This document shows, one piece after another, positions 1 through 5,332 of a DNA stretch of 10,497 nt. The first letter of the stretch is position 1, and every line of letters starts with the position of its first letter. Source of the DNA: Bdellovibrio sp. (GTDB taxonomy: Bacteria; Bdellovibrionota; Bdellovibrionia; Bdellovibrionales; UBA1609); contig RFKI01000067.1 in assembly GCA_003694355.1 (NCBI GenBank), forward strand, positions 1 to 10,497, given 5' to 3'. The notes under the pieces are model-generated. The model worked only from the letters and a program-made list of their open reading frames with translations, had not been told where the DNA came from and did no database searches. A program made the translations under genes and the position numbers.

Positions 1-71
1 CCCTAAGAAAAAGGTATCCCTAAAGTTTTCCATCTAAGAGCAAATGGGAAAGAACAGACACCTGAAAATAT

Positions 72-92
72 AAAAAAAGCCCCTAAAGGGGC
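72..92 (-). terminator. Rho-independent terminator of the lipoprotein gene
   Basis: Read on the minus strand, a perfect 5-bp GC-rich stem (GCCCC / GGGGC, loop TTTA; plus-strand 79-92) is followed directly by seven T residues (complement of A72-A78). This is the classic intrinsic terminator layout in the right orientation for the lipoprotein gene whose stop codon is at 229. It implies a 3' untranslated region of about 140 nt. Confidence 0.75.
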
Positions 93-102
93 CCTGCCAG
101 TC

Positions 103-131
103 ACGTTCCACTTATCCACCAACGTTCCACT
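103..131. repeat. Short tandem repeat with a 19-nt period in the 3' flank
   Basis: The 10-mer ACGTTCCACT occurs at 103-112 and again at 122-131, a spacing of 19 nt. On the minus strand this is AGTGGAACGT twice, lying between the lipoprotein stop codon and its terminator, so it would be transcribed in the 3' UTR. The function is unknown; it may be a remnant of local duplication. The rest of 1-228 shows no convincing gene: all three plus frames entering from the left edge meet stops by base 37. Confidence 0.5.
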
Positions 132-228
132 AAAAATCTTTATTTATTTTTCAAACTCAATGACCTTCTCATTTTTCATCCGCTGAAAAAACTTCTAAAG
201 CCAATGCAACTTTTCTCACTTTAAGGTT

Positions 229-1485
229 TTACTGTGCCCCGCTGCCTCCAGACACACTTCCCTCGGCCCCACCAGTACTTTCACTCTCTTTATGATCAGA
301 AGAAGACCCTTCTTCTGCAGTACGGGGCCCTTCACCCTTCTGCTCCTCAGCAACTTTTGCTCTATCATCATCTGAAACTAGTGCCGGCGCCCCTGTTACA
401 GTTGGCTTATTATCAGAAGCTCTTTGACTTGAATGATGATCGCTAGCAATACCCTCAGAAGCTCCCGCATCCTTGTGATGATTATCATCATGTTCTGTGG
501 CTTCTTCTTTATCTTTAGCCCCTTCTTCGGCCTTTTTTACGCCTTCACCGTCATCTTCTGATTGATTCCCTGTATTTGCAGATGGTGAAGGGGCCTGTTC
601 AGAAACTAGTTCAGAGTTTTTTTCTTCAGATTCTGATGAAGGTACAGCAGCCTTTGAAGCGACGATATCCGAAATGACTTTGGCCATCTCTGTGGGCACC
701 CCAAGAATAAAAGAGTTAAGTTCTATCGAAGGAAAGGCCTGCTGAACGGTGGCCGCATCAAGGGAAATAAAACGCGCCTTACCCTGATTTGTTTCTTCTC
801 TCTTTAAAATATGAACGGCAAAGGTTAAGTCACTTTCACTCTCTTTAGACTGATTTAATACAGCCAAAGCCAACAGCTCACAACGCCCTTCCACCGATTG
901 AATGCAAGCCTTTTTTATATGGGTGATATATTGGGAGGCCGCCTCCGCTCCCTCTTTTATGAAGTCATCTATGGAGAGGGCTCGGCTGTCCGTAGAAGTA
1001 TCTACTGCATCTCTTAATTTAATCTGGTTGATCTGTTTTTCCTGGCCAATAAGGTTTTCTTTATTTGTAGAATCCTCGATAAAATCCTGAGTGACCAAAT
1101 AAGGGGCCTCATAACTGAGCACGGAAACCTTAAAAGAAGGGGCCGTCTGACCTGACTTTTCTTCTTGCACCTCAATGGCTCGAATAAGCTGACGGTATTT
1201 TTCTCCACTTGACGGCAATGATCTTAGCTTAAAATCTTTAGCCACACGGTCTAAAAATTGATTGAAGGCCTGAAGGACTTTATCTTCTTGACCTTTCATC
1301 TGCTTTCGCAAGGCTGCCACCAGTCGTGGGTCACCTTGTTCCTGGCCTCCAGCAAAATTCGGCTTATTAACCACCTTATTGTTTGAGGGGCTTAACTGCC
1401 TGACACGAAAACCACCCATTTTGTCAGCACAGGCTGAAAGTAAAAAAGAAGCTGTTACTGCCGTTAAGATCCAATTTTTTTTCAT
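229..1485 (-). CDS. Putative lipoprotein with long charged low-complexity tail
   Basis: A 418-aa protein that I do not recognise by family. Residues 1-19 form a lipoprotein signal peptide: a basic MKKNW start, a hydrophobic core and a lipobox ending LLSAC with Cys19 as the predicted lipidated residue, so it should be membrane-anchored in the cell envelope. Residues about 50-280 look folded and include a Cys194/Cys202 pair that could form a disulfide. From about residue 283 to the end the sequence is almost all Ser, Glu, Asp, Gly, Ala, Lys and His, predicted to be disordered. The frame is open upstream to 1644, but the ATG at 1485 is preferred because it begins the signal peptide and has AAGGAGAG just upstream. 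It lies downstream of a sigma-54 promoter and upstream of a strong terminator, so it is probably a single-gene transcript. The function is unknown; surface or periplasmic structural roles are possible. Confidence 0.85.
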   Translation of the reverse strand: MKKNWILTAVTASFLLSACADKMGGFRVRQLSPSNNKVVNKPNFAGGQEQGDPRLVAALRKQMKGQEDKVLQAFNQFLDRVAKDFKLRSLPSSGEKYRQLIRAIEVQEEKSGQTAPSFKVSVLSYEAPYLVTQDFIEDSTNKENLIGQEKQINQIKLRDAVDTSTDSRALSIDDFIKEGAEAASQYITHIKKACIQSVEGRCELLALAVLNQSKESESDLTFAVHILKREETNQGKARFISLDAATVQQAFPSIELNSFILGVPTEMAKVISDIVASKAAVPSSESEEKNSELVSEQAPSPSANTGNQSEDDGEGVKKAEEGAKDKEEATEHDDNHHKDAGASEGIASDHHSSQRASDNKPTVTGAPALVSDDDRAKVAEEQKGEGPRTAEEGSSSDHKESESTGGAEGSVSGGSGAQ

Positions 1486-1489
1486 GGTT

Positions 1490-1497
1490 CTCTCCTT
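1490..1497 (-). promoter_or_regulatory. Ribosome binding site fixing the lipoprotein start
   Basis: On the minus strand, AAGGAGAG is followed by AACC and then the ATG at 1485. This near-consensus Shine-Dalgarno supports the start at 1485 over the longer in-frame start at 1644, whose 53 extra residues would precede and spoil the signal peptide. Confidence 0.75.
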
Positions 1498-1531
1498 CAC
1501 AAAGAAACATTCTTTACACAGCCCTTTAGCA

Positions 1532-1547
1532 AGCAAGAGCAGTGCCA
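1532..1547 (-). promoter_or_regulatory. Sigma-54 (-24/-12) promoter for the lipoprotein gene
   Basis: On the minus strand the sequence reads TGGCAC, five bases (TGCTC), then TTGCT. This matches the RpoN consensus TGGCAC-N5-TTGCW with the invariant GG and GC exactly 10 bp apart (GG at 1546-1545, GC at 1534-1533). The expected start of transcription is near 1521, leaving a leader of about 35 nt before the ATG at 1485, which contains the Shine-Dalgarno. Sigma-54 promoters need an AAA+ enhancer-binding activator bound upstream, so expression of this lipoprotein is probably conditional. No activator gene is in the window. Confidence 0.8.
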
Positions 1548-1683
1548 CACCTAACTTATTGATTTTATTAAGAGATTGGGCATCATCAGGAGACAATAAA
1601 GGGCAGAGCTCTTTGGGGGAAAACCTAAAGTTCTGTGATTTCATATACTTAACTCTAATCGCTCAAAGTGACAAAAAGGGCTA

Positions 1684-1708
1684 AAACTGCTCGACTATCG
1701 TGTTGAAA
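1684..1708 (+). repeat. Left 25-bp inverted repeat
   Basis: The repeat has a CTGCTCGACTATCGTGTTG core flanked by AAA on each side. It is the exact reverse complement of 1887-1911. Its core contains a small dyad, CGA-CTA-TCG. Confidence 0.9.
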
Positions 1709-1848
1709 AACCTTGTAACAAAAACACCAAGCCCCCAAGAGGATTAAAAAGATCAATAATATAAGGGCCTTAGAAGGTCGTCACTCTCAAGCAACAAAAG
1801 TCCTCAGGCAGCCAGCCTTTTTATTGAAAAAATGACCTACCTTGTATG

Positions 1849-1879
1849 TTGAAAAAAGAAGACTTTTTAGTGTTATATG
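1849..1879 (+). promoter_or_regulatory. Candidate outward-reading promoter inside the inverted-repeat element
   Basis: TTGAAA at 1849-1854 is a -35-like hexamer, followed 19 bp later by TATATG at 1874-1879. The latter is preceded by TG plus one base, an extended -10 pattern. It would read rightwards across the right inverted repeat toward the ATPase gene. The 19-bp spacer is long, so this is a suggestion only. Confidence 0.3.
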
Positions 1880-1886
1880 TGTCGCG

Positions 1887-1911
1887 TTTCAACACGATAG
1901 TCGAGCAGTTT
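1887..1911 (-). repeat. Right 25-bp inverted repeat
   Basis: Exact reverse complement of 1684-1708. It ends 2 bp before the first operator-like dyad at 1914, so the element abuts the ATPase control region. Confidence 0.9.
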
Positions 1912-1913
1912 AA

Positions 1914-1940
1914 GAATTTTACAACTCTATCGTAAAATTC
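1914..1940. promoter_or_regulatory. Operator-like dyad 1 upstream of the ATPase
   Basis: Perfect 9-bp arms, GAATTTTAC at 1914-1922 and GTAAAATTC at 1932-1940, surround a 9-bp centre. It shares the pattern TTTTACAACT..AT.GTAAAAT with dyad 2; the two TTTTAC starts are 32 bp apart, about three helical turns. That fits two sites for one DNA-binding protein. It is not followed by a T-tract, so it is not a terminator. Confidence 0.6.
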
Positions 1941-1941
1941 A

Positions 1942-1976
1942 GTCCTGATTTTACAACTTGATTGTAAAATCAGGAC
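1942..1976. promoter_or_regulatory. Operator-like dyad 2 overlapping the ATPase promoter
   Basis: Perfect 15-bp arms, GTCCTGATTTTACAA at 1942-1956 and its reverse complement at 1962-1976, with a 5-bp centre. It overlaps the candidate -35 box at 1959-1964, so a bound protein would be expected to block transcription. Autoregulation by the ATPase, which has a helix-turn-helix-like segment, is a testable guess. Confidence 0.65.
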
Positions 1977-1986
1977 CTGTCATAAT
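1959..1986 (+). promoter_or_regulatory. Candidate sigma-70 promoter of the ATPase gene (leaderless)
   Basis: TTGATT (1959-1964), a 16-bp spacer and CATAAT (1981-1986). The hexamer ends exactly 6 nt before the GTG at 1993, so transcription would begin at or next to the start codon. This agrees with the absence of a Shine-Dalgarno sequence. Confidence 0.45.
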
Positions 1987-1992
1987 AAAAGA

Positions 1993-3144
1993 GTGCTCCA
2001 ACAAAATATCAAAAGGTTTTATTCCCCGCCACCACAACAAAGTTTTTTTCTGTTTGGCCCTAGAGGCACAGGAAAAAGTTCTTTCCTAAAGCAATTTTAT
2101 CCCAAAGCCCAATGCATTGACTTCCTTGACCCCTATAACGTGGACCGCTTCTCCTATAATCCTGAAGCCCTAGAACCCCTTGTAAAACCCCTTCATGATG
2201 GGGACCCTTTCATTCTTGACGAGGTTCAAAAGGTCCCTTCTCTTCTATCAAAAATTCACCAAATCATGGAAAGTCATCAATTCCCAAAAGTCCAATTCAT
2301 TATGACTGGTTCATCTGCCAGAAAATTAAAAGTACATGGGGTAGATCTGTTAGCTGGACGCGCTCTTATTACACATATGTATCCTTTTATGGCATCTGAA
2401 CTTGGAGACCAATTTAAGCTAGAAAAGGCCTTAAAACTGGGGCTTCTCCCCTTGGTGCTGGGAAGCCCCAACCCCGCTCAAACCTTAAAAAGTTATGTGG
2501 TTTTATATATAAGAGAAGAAGTAAAACAAGAAGGTCTTGTTCGAAACTTATCAGCCTTCAGCCGCTTTTTACATGCTTTAAGCTTCTCGCATGGTGAAGT
2601 TTTAAACCTCAACAATGTTTCAAGAGACTGTAATGTGAAAAGAAGCACTTTGGACCGATACATTGAAATTGTTGAAGACTTATTGTTAGGATATCGTTTG
2701 CCGCCTTTTAAAAAACAAAACAGAAAAGCAACTATTAGTTCCAGTAAATTTTATTATTTTGATAGTGGCGTCTACTATTCCCTTCGAGAAGTTGGCCCAT
2801 TAGATGATTCATCCATTGTGATGGGTGCCGCCCTAGAGGGTCTCGTTTTACAAAACTTAAAAGCTTGGATCTCATATCGAAGACAAGAAGAAGAAATTTT
2901 CTTCTGGAGAACAACAGCTCAAAATGAAGTGGACTTTATCATCTATGGCCCGAACCAGTTTAAAGCCATTGAAGTTAAAAACTCATCCCGCATTTCACCA
3001 GCTTCTCTGCGAGGGCTGTTATCTTTTGGACAAGACTATCCTTTGGCCGAAAAAATCCTATTATACCGAGGCAAGCAAGAAGAAATCCATAAAGGCATTC
3101 GCTGTATTCCCGTAGAACGCTTTTTAAAAAACTTAAAGCCATAA
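1993..3144 (+). CDS. AAA_14/DUF4143 family ATPase with nuclease-fold C-terminus
   Basis: A 383-aa ATP-binding protein, full length for the family. Visible parts are a Walker A motif GPRGTGKS (residues 22-29), a Walker B FILDE (73-77) followed by VQK as is typical of AAA_14, and a sensor-like MTGSSARKL (104-112) with GRA at 122-124. A helix-turn-helix-like stretch lies around 205-237 and ends in LPPF. A C-terminal DUF4143 region carries a PD-(D/E)XK-like signature: Asp314, Glu327 and Lys329 in NEVDF and AIEVKN. Members are widespread, often mobile in distribution, and mostly of unknown biological role; links to defence or mobile DNA have been suggested but nothing here proves them. The start is GTG with no Shine-Dalgarno; no better in-frame start is seen upstream. 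The control region holds two dyads and a promoter. It converges on the next gene, with only 5 bases between stop codons. Confidence 0.85.
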   Translation: MLQQNIKRFYSPPPQQSFFLFGPRGTGKSSFLKQFYPKAQCIDFLDPYNVDRFSYNPEALEPLVKPLHDGDPFILDEVQKVPSLLSKIHQIMESHQFPKVQFIMTGSSARKLKVHGVDLLAGRALITHMYPFMASELGDQFKLEKALKLGLLPLVLGSPNPAQTLKSYVVLYIREEVKQEGLVRNLSAFSRFLHALSFSHGEVLNLNNVSRDCNVKRSTLDRYIEIVEDLLLGYRLPPFKKQNRKATISSSKFYYFDSGVYYSLREVGPLDDSSIVMGAALEGLVLQNLKAWISYRRQEEEIFFWRTTAQNEVDFIIYGPNQFKAIEVKNSSRISPASLRGLLSFGQDYPLAEKILLYRGKQEEIHKGIRCIPVERFLKNLKP

Positions 3145-3154
3145 GCTCTTTAAG
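3126..3154 (-). terminator. Weak terminator candidate for the 3150-4115 gene
   Basis: CTTAAAG (3132-3138) and CTTTAAG (3148-3154) form a 7-bp AT-rich stem with a 9-nt loop. On the minus strand it is followed by TTTTTT (complement of 3126-3131). It lies over the end of the convergent ATPase gene. The low GC of the stem makes it uncertain. Confidence 0.35.
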
Positions 3155-4115
3155 AAGAAACCGATGGCATGAGAGTCGTCGGGGTTTTTAGTTGAGCCTC
3201 CAATTGACAAATCATCAGGTGTAAAAGTCGATCTTGGGGAAAAGCTTTTTTATAAGCCATATGAGCTTGTTTTAAAACCTGTGAGGCCACCACATGAGCA
3301 TCCACATGTCGGTCACGAAGAAGCTTTTGAGCCTTTTCCATCTGAGTGATCAACTCATGATAAAAGGGGTCCGACTGCGGGTTAATGAAGTGCCTTTCTA
3401 CACTTTTAAGCGCATAAAACAAATCCACTTCTTTATATAAGGGCTCCTGAAAAAGATACTTCTTGCTAAATTCATAGCCTGTAAAGCGAATTCCTTCTAC
3501 AAGCCCACCTTGATGTCGAAAACGATAAAAGTCCATAAAAGAAACTGACATCATCTGCTCATGACGAGCAGAGAGCTCCAAGTGTTCATCATAAACCAGC
3601 GAAAGACGAGGACCGATTAACTCCAGGTCTCCATCCATCAACATCACTTCCTTTGGATAGTGACGCACACGCAGCCCTCCATGAGGTGATAGCAATAACA
3701 CCAAAACTCCCTCCTCAAAGGGCACCAAAGCACGCCGCTCCCCTTTTGTTGGTAGAATTTTTCGACGTAAAAAGGACAAAAGATTTTCTTGATTCTGAAT
3801 GGCAATCACCTGCCGAGTTTTTCTTAAGGGGGTAAAGTCACTGGGGACAAACCCTTGTAACAAACGAGTCACAACCGTTTCCAGTTCACGAAGGTTTTCC
3901 TGCCAATATTGGTAATACAAAGCTTGAGAAAAAAAAGACTCTAAAATACTTTCCGTAAAACTTTGATGGGGCTGAAAGAAAACCTGTAGATAGTTTGAAA
4001 GGCTTCGAAGGACTTTATTTTCAAAAGAACTTCCTGTGATTTTTTTTTTCTTCGCCAGAAAGTCGACACCTTCTTTAATCGTCGGCAAGCGGCCCTCCCC
4101 CGTTCTAAAACTCAT
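3150..4115 (-). CDS. Unrecognised 321-aa cytoplasmic protein
   Basis: I do not recognise this protein. It has no signal peptide or membrane segment, so it is probably cytoplasmic. Residues 22-25 are a Lys run encoded by a ten-A homopolymer (plus-strand T4040-T4049). A helical N-terminal half (31-120) is followed by a beta-rich middle (about 128-225, with hydrophobic strands such as VLVLLL and ELIGPRLSLVYDEHLEL), then an amphipathic helical C-terminal third (about 226-310) with basic and Gln residues. Length and smooth amino-acid composition argue for a real gene. The ATG at 4115 lacks a clear Shine-Dalgarno. It is divergent from the coiled-coil gene, with a 68-bp shared control region containing a near-perfect dyad, so the two may be co-regulated or functionally linked. 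Confidence 0.75.
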   Translation of the reverse strand: MSFRTGEGRLPTIKEGVDFLAKKKKITGSSFENKVLRSLSNYLQVFFQPHQSFTESILESFFSQALYYQYWQENLRELETVVTRLLQGFVPSDFTPLRKTRQVIAIQNQENLLSFLRRKILPTKGERRALVPFEEGVLVLLLSPHGGLRVRHYPKEVMLMDGDLELIGPRLSLVYDEHLELSARHEQMMSVSFMDFYRFRHQGGLVEGIRFTGYEFSKKYLFQEPLYKEVDLFYALKSVERHFINPQSDPFYHELITQMEKAQKLLRDRHVDAHVVASQVLKQAHMAYKKAFPQDRLLHLMICQLEAQLKTPTTLMPSVSS

Positions 4116-4129
4116 TTTAGAGTGTTTTT

Positions 4130-4143
4130 TAGATGTACGTCTA
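4130..4143. promoter_or_regulatory. Imperfect dyad between two divergent genes
   Basis: TAGATGTACGTCTA is a palindrome at 12 of 14 positions centred on GTAC. It is flanked by TTTTTT on the left and GGAAAAA on the right. It lies between the divergent starts at 4115 and 4184, where one operator could serve both. Confidence 0.35.
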
Positions 4144-4171
4144 GGAAAAAGCGTGTAAAATCATGAATGTT

Positions 4172-4178
4172 AAGGAGG
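4172..4178 (+). promoter_or_regulatory. Consensus Shine-Dalgarno deciding the coiled-coil start
   Basis: AAGGAGG is followed by a 5-nt spacer and the ATG at 4184. The earlier in-frame ATG at 4163 has no such site, and this Shine-Dalgarno would lie inside its reading frame. A possible -10 box TAAAAT is at 4156-4161, which would put transcription start downstream of 4163. Confidence 0.8.
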
Positions 4179-4183
4179 AGAAG

Positions 4184-4669
4184 ATGCAAAAAGAGCTCAA
4201 TCATCAGATTTTTGAAGGTTATGACGACCCATCCTCATCCGCTCCCCCTCAAACCATTCTCTCTTCAACGAAAATAGAAGGCCTCTTAACTCAACTTTCC
4301 AAAGAGATCCTTAGCTTAAAGCTAAAAATAAAAGAGCAGGAAAAAGTGTCTTCAGAAAACACCCGAAAAATTCAAGTTCTTCAAAACCACCTCTATAAGC
4401 TTCAGCAAAACCTTAGAGATGCCCATCTGCGCCTGGAAAAACAGGTTAAAACACACTTGCAAGACACTTCCCAAAAACTGGCTGTTCTAAAAAAAGATTT
4501 TAAAAGCCAACTGCTTTCTGAAGAGAAGATACAAGCCCTCATTGACAGACACAATCAAAACATTCAACGCCTTGAAGTGCGCCTGCAACAAACACAAAAG
4601 CTGATTAATGAACAAGAACTTCAACTCTTAAATTACAAAGCCTATATTCAAGAGCTCCGAAAAAGCTAA
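4184..4669 (+). CDS. Small coiled-coil protein of unknown function
   Basis: A 161-aa protein. After a short polar, Ser/Pro-rich N-terminus (about residues 10-28), residues about 30-160 are a continuous amphipathic helix, rich in Leu, Gln, Lys and Glu with Leu/Ile heptad spacing and no Pro or Gly. That is a long coiled coil. There is no signal peptide or membrane segment. It probably acts as a cytoplasmic scaffold or an oligomerising partner, but the sequence does not show of what. It is divergently paired with the unrecognised gene at 3150-4115, a possible partner. It converges on the S30AE gene with 5 bases between the stop codons. Confidence 0.75.
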   Translation: MQKELNHQIFEGYDDPSSSAPPQTILSSTKIEGLLTQLSKEILSLKLKIKEQEKVSSENTRKIQVLQNHLYKLQQNLRDAHLRLEKQVKTHLQDTSQKLAVLKKDFKSQLLSEEKIQALIDRHNQNIQRLEVRLQQTQKLINEQELQLLNYKAYIQELRKS

Positions 4670-4674
4670 AGCTA

Positions 4675-5034
4675 TTAGTGGAGCTTCCCTCCAAATTTTT
4701 TCAAAAGCTCTATCTCCCGCTCTCTTTCATCAGAGGAAACCACATCTTGCTGAATGGCATGTAAATGAGAGAGCAATTTATTTTTGGCCTCTTTGACGGC
4801 CTCATAAATATTAGATGCTCTTCCCTCAGATTGCACAAAAGTCCCTCCGCCTGTAAGAACAAAAGTGACGGAGTAAGGGTTTTCCTTATTTTCCTTATCT
4901 TTAGCCACCAAAACTTCTATTCCTGAATCAGGTAAAAAGAAAGGAGTGAACTCATTGATCTGCTGATAAATATAGGCTCTTTGATCCGGTTGAAGTCCAT
5001 TAAAGTAAACCTGTACATTTTGACCTTTCTTCAT
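4675..5034 (-). CDS. S30AE-like ribosome hibernation factor (HPF/RaiA family)
   Basis: A 119-aa protein with the beta-alpha-beta-beta-beta-alpha pattern of the S30AE family. A first strand (NVQVYFNGL) is followed by a helix (QRAYIYQQINEF), strands (IEVLVAKD, YSVTFVLTGGGTFVQSEG) and the diagnostic last helix NIYEAVKEAKNKLLSHL, which resembles the 'dmYaAID.a.dKLe.qL' block of HPF. Family members bind the 30S decoding region and silence or dimerise ribosomes in stationary phase or stress. It lacks the long C-terminal dimerisation domain of long HPF; the extra 20-25 residues are charged and helical. The ATG at 5034 is preferred over a GTG at 5043 because AAGGAAGG sits 8 nt upstream and the predicted transcription start is near 5050. 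HPF versus RaiA cannot be decided here. It is divergent from the sensor kinase. Confidence 0.65.
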   Translation of the reverse strand: MKKGQNVQVYFNGLQPDQRAYIYQQINEFTPFFLPDSGIEVLVAKDKENKENPYSVTFVLTGGGTFVQSEGRASNIYEAVKEAKNKLLSHLHAIQQDVVSSDEREREIELLKKFGGKLH

Positions 5035-5056
5035 TTTTATCACCTTCCTTTCCTTA

Positions 5057-5065
5057 ATTATAACA
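5057..5065 (-). promoter_or_regulatory. Extended -10 promoter of the S30AE gene
   Basis: On the minus strand, TGTTATAAT matches the extended -10 consensus TGnTATAAT perfectly. Transcription would start near 5050, giving a short leader of about 16 nt that contains the AAGGAAGG Shine-Dalgarno. A TTGACA (complement of 5084-5089) lies upstream with a 21-bp spacer, too far for a standard -35. Confidence 0.6.
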
Positions 5066-5107
5066 TGAGATGCTGAAAAAATCTGTCAAGAAACAAACTT
5101 ATTTCTT

Positions 5108-5121
5108 AAGTGTTTTCAAAA
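5108..5121 (+). repeat. Degenerate half-copy of the split motif
   Basis: AAGTGTTTTCAAAA matches the first block of the 40-bp motif with one extra T. It faces the full copy at 5152-5191 in inverted orientation, so the pair could form a bulged dyad in DNA or RNA. It lies in the 298-bp divergent region between the S30AE gene and the kinase. Confidence 0.45.
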
Positions 5122-5151
5122 GGTTACAAAATTTTTGGGGTGACAAAAATG

Positions 5152-5191
5152 GGCCTTTTTTTCTCCTATTTATCTCATTTTGAAACACTTT
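5152..5191 (-). repeat. Split 40-bp intergenic motif, copy 1
   Basis: On the minus strand the 20-mer AAAGTGTTTCAAAATGAGAT (5191-5172) is followed after 11 variable bases by AAAAAGGCC ending at 5152. The same two blocks at exactly the same spacing recur at 8839-8878. It lies about 120 bp upstream of the S30AE ATG and about 140 bp upstream of the kinase ATG. The first block has a loose internal dyad (TTTCA/TGAGA). Confidence 0.7.
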
Positions 5192-5332
5192 CAACCAACG
5201 TCTGGGCTAATAGGCTTTTTGTTACAATTTGTTTCAAAAAAGAAGCTTTTTACTGCTCTCAAGACAAATGCTTAGCCATCTTTAAAAAGCTGTGCTTTAT
5301 AAATAACATCCAAATCAAGGGAGCCTACCACA

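Larger units (their letters stand above)
1682..1913. mobile_element. Compact element bounded by perfect 25-bp inverted repeats (MITE-like or invertible)
   Basis: Identical 25-bp sequences in inverted orientation occupy 1684-1708 and 1887-1911 and enclose 178 bp. If the ends are trimmed to 24 bp, both sides are flanked by the trinucleotide TAA (1682-1684 and 1911-1913), compatible with a 3-bp target duplication and an element of 226 bp. The interior has no credible gene or transposase, so if mobile it is non-autonomous. The interior repeats part of the terminal sequence (TGTTGAAAAA at 1701-1710 and 1847-1856). It sits upstream of both the sigma-54 lipoprotein gene and the ATPase gene. An alternative reading is an invertible regulatory segment, since a promoter-like sequence lies inside near the right end. 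I cannot assign it to a known family. Confidence 0.6.

Noticed and set aside
1486..1644. 53-residue N-terminal extension of the lipoprotein
   Set aside because: It would bury the signal peptide and lipobox and lacks a ribosome binding site, and the sigma-54 promoter lies inside it.
1806..1822. AGGC/GCCT hairpin followed by T5 inside the inverted-repeat element
   Set aside because: The stem has only four base pairs; probably not a functional terminator.
1846..1935. Small frame of 29 codons starting at ATG 1846 across the right inverted repeat
   Set aside because: It has no ribosome binding site and reads through repeat and dyad sequence; composition looks accidental.
1711..3864. 12-mer CCTTGTAACAAA at 1711 and 3853
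   Set aside because: Matches of this length are expected by chance in 10 kb, and the second lies inside a coding region.
4660..4686. Hairpin AAGCT/AGCTT between the coiled-coil and S30AE genes as a terminator
   Set aside because: The stem has only 5 bp, and on the minus strand the T-run begins 4 nt after it; too weak to call.
5057..5089. TTGACA (minus strand) as the -35 of the S30AE promoter
   Set aside because: The spacer to TATAAT is 21 bp, outside the usual 16-18; the perfect extended -10 explains the promoter better.
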